A program made the translations under genes and the position numbers. The notes below the pieces were generated by a model, which saw only the letters and a list, made by a program, of their open reading frames with translations, searched no databases and was not told the origin of the DNA. A DNA stretch of 8,511 nucleotides from contig CAMUZD010000055.1 in NCBI GenBank assembly GCA_947165115.1, positions 1-8,511 on the forward strand. The letters are read 5' to 3'. Shown here in pieces: positions 7,370 to 8,511 of this stretch. Within the stretch, counting starts at the first letter, position 1. Each line of letters begins with the position of its first letter. The DNA is from an uncultured Clostridia bacterium. Lineage in GTDB: Bacteria > Bacillota > Clostridia > Oscillospirales > Acutalibacteraceae.

Positions 7370-8450
7370 AGTATATCCCTCCGAGATATATAAATTTTGA
7401 TTTGTCGATTTGCTGAACGAATTCTGCAAACTCATTTTGAGTGTTTATTGGCGGCAAACATATTTCAAGATTCCTAATGTCACCCAAAGAAATAAATTTT
7501 TGAGTTCCGCCTCTAACTTTATTAATAACAGCATTATCAAAATAGTCAGATTCAAGTAAAGCCTTTACGAAGATGTTAGTTACTAACGATTTTTCCTTAA
7601 ATTTAATGAGTGCTACATTTTTAATAGCAAAACAGGGCTCTATATCAACAATAACTGGATTGCCAACTGTTCCTATCATAGGCATTATTATATCGCCCAA
7701 ATCAACCTTAGAACGTTTATTAATGTTGTTGAAATCTTCCTCGCTAATTAAGCTGCAATTACTTAAATCAATTTTTCCACCTGAAACATTTTTAGAAGTA
7801 ACTAATGGATATCCCTCGTTATAATACTGTGGGGAGTCATGTGTGCCATCTCTCACATCGCAAACATCACCTAAATGATATTTATCCCAACCGTTGGGAT
7901 TCAGTATCATGTCTCCAAACATCTCGACAAATCGGGCTTTGATGAGGTCGTCAAAAGAGTTGAGCATTGTCTTATGTAGTTCAATCACTTTAACTACGCT
8001 GTCGATAGTTTTCACAATTGAAAACTGCGTTTGTAAATCCGGAAGTTCTATCGGAAATTTTTTAAGCATGTCAAGCTTAAGATTATCCCTCACGCTGCCA
8101 GTAGCGGCGTTCCTTATGTAATGCAAAGATATATCACTTTTCAGAAAATAATACAAATATTGCTGATCAAGTTCAGGAGAAACTGAAAACACATTATACA
8201 ATGGACTGACAATAACTCGTTCTTCATTTCTTTGCCAATCAACAGAACCCACATTGATTCTTGACGGATTATATGCAAAACAACCTCTTGGAACAATTTT
8301 GTATGTTGTTTTATCTTTGCTAGCAACCTCTTTACCGAAATAATCACGACAGAATCCCTGTGTATTTGTAACACTATATACCGGAATATCTTCTCCAGTT
8401 TTATTTCGAACTGAATACTCAGTAATATAATCGCCTAATTCGACTTTCAT
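7311..8450 (-). CDS. hsdS: Type I restriction specificity subunit, altered C-terminus
   Basis: The DNA-recognition subunit, 379 aa, with two target recognition domains. TRD1 is about 1-130 (GDYITEYSVRNK, then SRINVGSVDWQR at 63-74). The central conserved coiled coil is 137-180, from PDLQTQF to MFGD. TRD2 is about 188-330 (LGDVCDVRDGTHDSPQYY from 193). The distal conserved region starts at 333 (PPINTQNEFAEFV) and reaches DKSKF at 349-353, where family members continue into the rest of the helix. Here residues 354-379 instead run through the hsdR ribosome binding site (G357-G358 are coded by its GGAGGG) and start region, so this tail is probably incidental. The ATG at 8450 has a modest TAGGTG site at 8460-8455. 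The protein sets the target sequence for both methylation and cleavage. Dimer-like packing with HsdM may be weakened or use another arrangement; activity cannot be judged from sequence. Confidence 0.88.
   Translation of the reverse strand: MKVELGDYITEYSVRNKTGEDIPVYSVTNTQGFCRDYFGKEVASKDKTTYKIVPRGCFAYNPSRINVGSVDWQRNEERVIVSPLYNVFSVSPELDQQYLYYFLKSDISLHYIRNAATGSVRDNLKLDMLKKFPIELPDLQTQFSIVKTIDSVVKVIELHKTMLNSFDDLIKARFVEMFGDMILNPNGWDKYHLGDVCDVRDGTHDSPQYYNEGYPLVTSKNVSGGKIDLSNCSLISEEDFNNINKRSKVDLGDIIMPMIGTVGNPVIVDIEPCFAIKNVALIKFKEKSLVTNIFVKALLESDYFDNAVINKVRGGTQKFISLGDIRNLEICLPPINTQNEFAEFVQQIDKSKFIYLGGIYYDNRHFERNDSSCRWQRAG
7370..7382 (-). promoter_or_regulatory. Ribosome binding site that fixes the hsdR start
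   Basis: GGAGGG (7382-7377) sits 7 nt before the ATG at 7369, inside hsdS codons 357-358. It is the best-placed site near the gene's beginning. The upstream in-frame ATG at 7435 lies deeper inside hsdS. Ribosomes finishing hsdS pass over this site, which should favour reinitiation and balanced HsdS/HsdR supply (inference). Confidence 0.75.
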
Positions 8451-8476
8451 AACACACCTACAAATCCGAATTTGTT

Positions 8477-8511
8477 CTACATTCCGAGAAGGCTTTTCAG
8501 TGCCTTCATCT
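8477..8511 (-). CDS. 3' end of upstream gene, probably hsdM (partial)
   Basis: A minus-strand frame entering from the right edge ends M-K-A-L-K-S-L-L-G-M and a TAG stop at 8479-8477, 26 bp before the hsdS start. In type I operons the methyltransferase gene hsdM most often precedes hsdS with a short gap, and its product would be needed for both protection and cutting. Ten residues cannot prove identity; the assignment rests on position. Confidence 0.45.
   Translation of the reverse strand, partial: MKALKSLLGM

Noticed and set aside
7311..7390. A frameshift explaining the odd HsdS C-terminus
   Set aside because: None of the frames downstream of DKSKF encodes the missing coiled coil; the DNA is already the hsdR ribosome binding site and start. 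A deletion fits better than a frameshift.
8141..8374. Minus-strand open frame of 77 codons within hsdS
   Set aside because: It overlaps TRD1 of hsdS in another frame, and the hsdS frame carries the recognisable family sequence.
7311..8511. Phase-variable hsdS inversion system
   Set aside because: I see no second partial hsdS, no long inverted repeats and no recombinase in the window. One could lie beyond the right edge, but nothing here supports it.
1..8511. CRISPR array, tRNA, rRNA or insertion sequence
   Set aside because: No regularly spaced direct repeats, no cloverleaf-like sequence and no transposase reading frame were found; nearly all of the window is occupied by the genes listed.

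Overview
The window looks like a chromosomal defence locus from a low-GC Gram-positive bacterium, most likely a gut-type Clostridium relative (Oscillospirales/Lachnospirales-like). I infer this from the AT-rich composition, the strong GGAGG-type ribosome binding sites, the WYL regulator subtype and two small proteins of a kind I associate with Clostridia. No rRNA, tRNA, integrase or transposase is visible, so placement is by gene style only.

Right to left (minus strand) runs one compact operon. It starts with the last codons of an off-window gene (8477-8511, probably hsdM), then hsdS (specificity subunit), hsdR (restriction/translocation subunit, 1045 aa from the start chosen here), a 696-aa DUF262-DUF1524 protein of the GmrSD/SspE/BrxU type, a 66-aa SHOCT-like protein and a 245-aa protein of unknown function. 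Gaps and overlaps are small throughout: 26 bp, 59-bp overlap, 14 bp, 34 bp, 17-bp overlap. A strong hairpin at 1134-1166 lies just beyond the last gene.

On the plus strand, a WYL-domain transcriptional regulator (115-1107) converges on that operon and shares the hairpin. Its own promoter region (about 40-108) is divergent with a gene that leaves the left edge. A perfect 15-bp palindrome there covers the predicted -10 of the regulator and abuts the -10 of the divergent gene, so the regulator probably controls itself and that neighbour rather than the restriction operon.

Together the minus-strand genes suggest layered restriction. HsdS/HsdR, with an HsdM presumed upstream, would cut foreign DNA lacking the host methyl mark. 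The DUF262-DUF1524 protein may act on DNA carrying a foreign modification, or otherwise guard the system. The two small tail genes are the least understood part. The most striking anomaly is HsdS: its distal conserved helix stops after DKSKF, and the remaining 26 codons run through the hsdR ribosome binding site and start.
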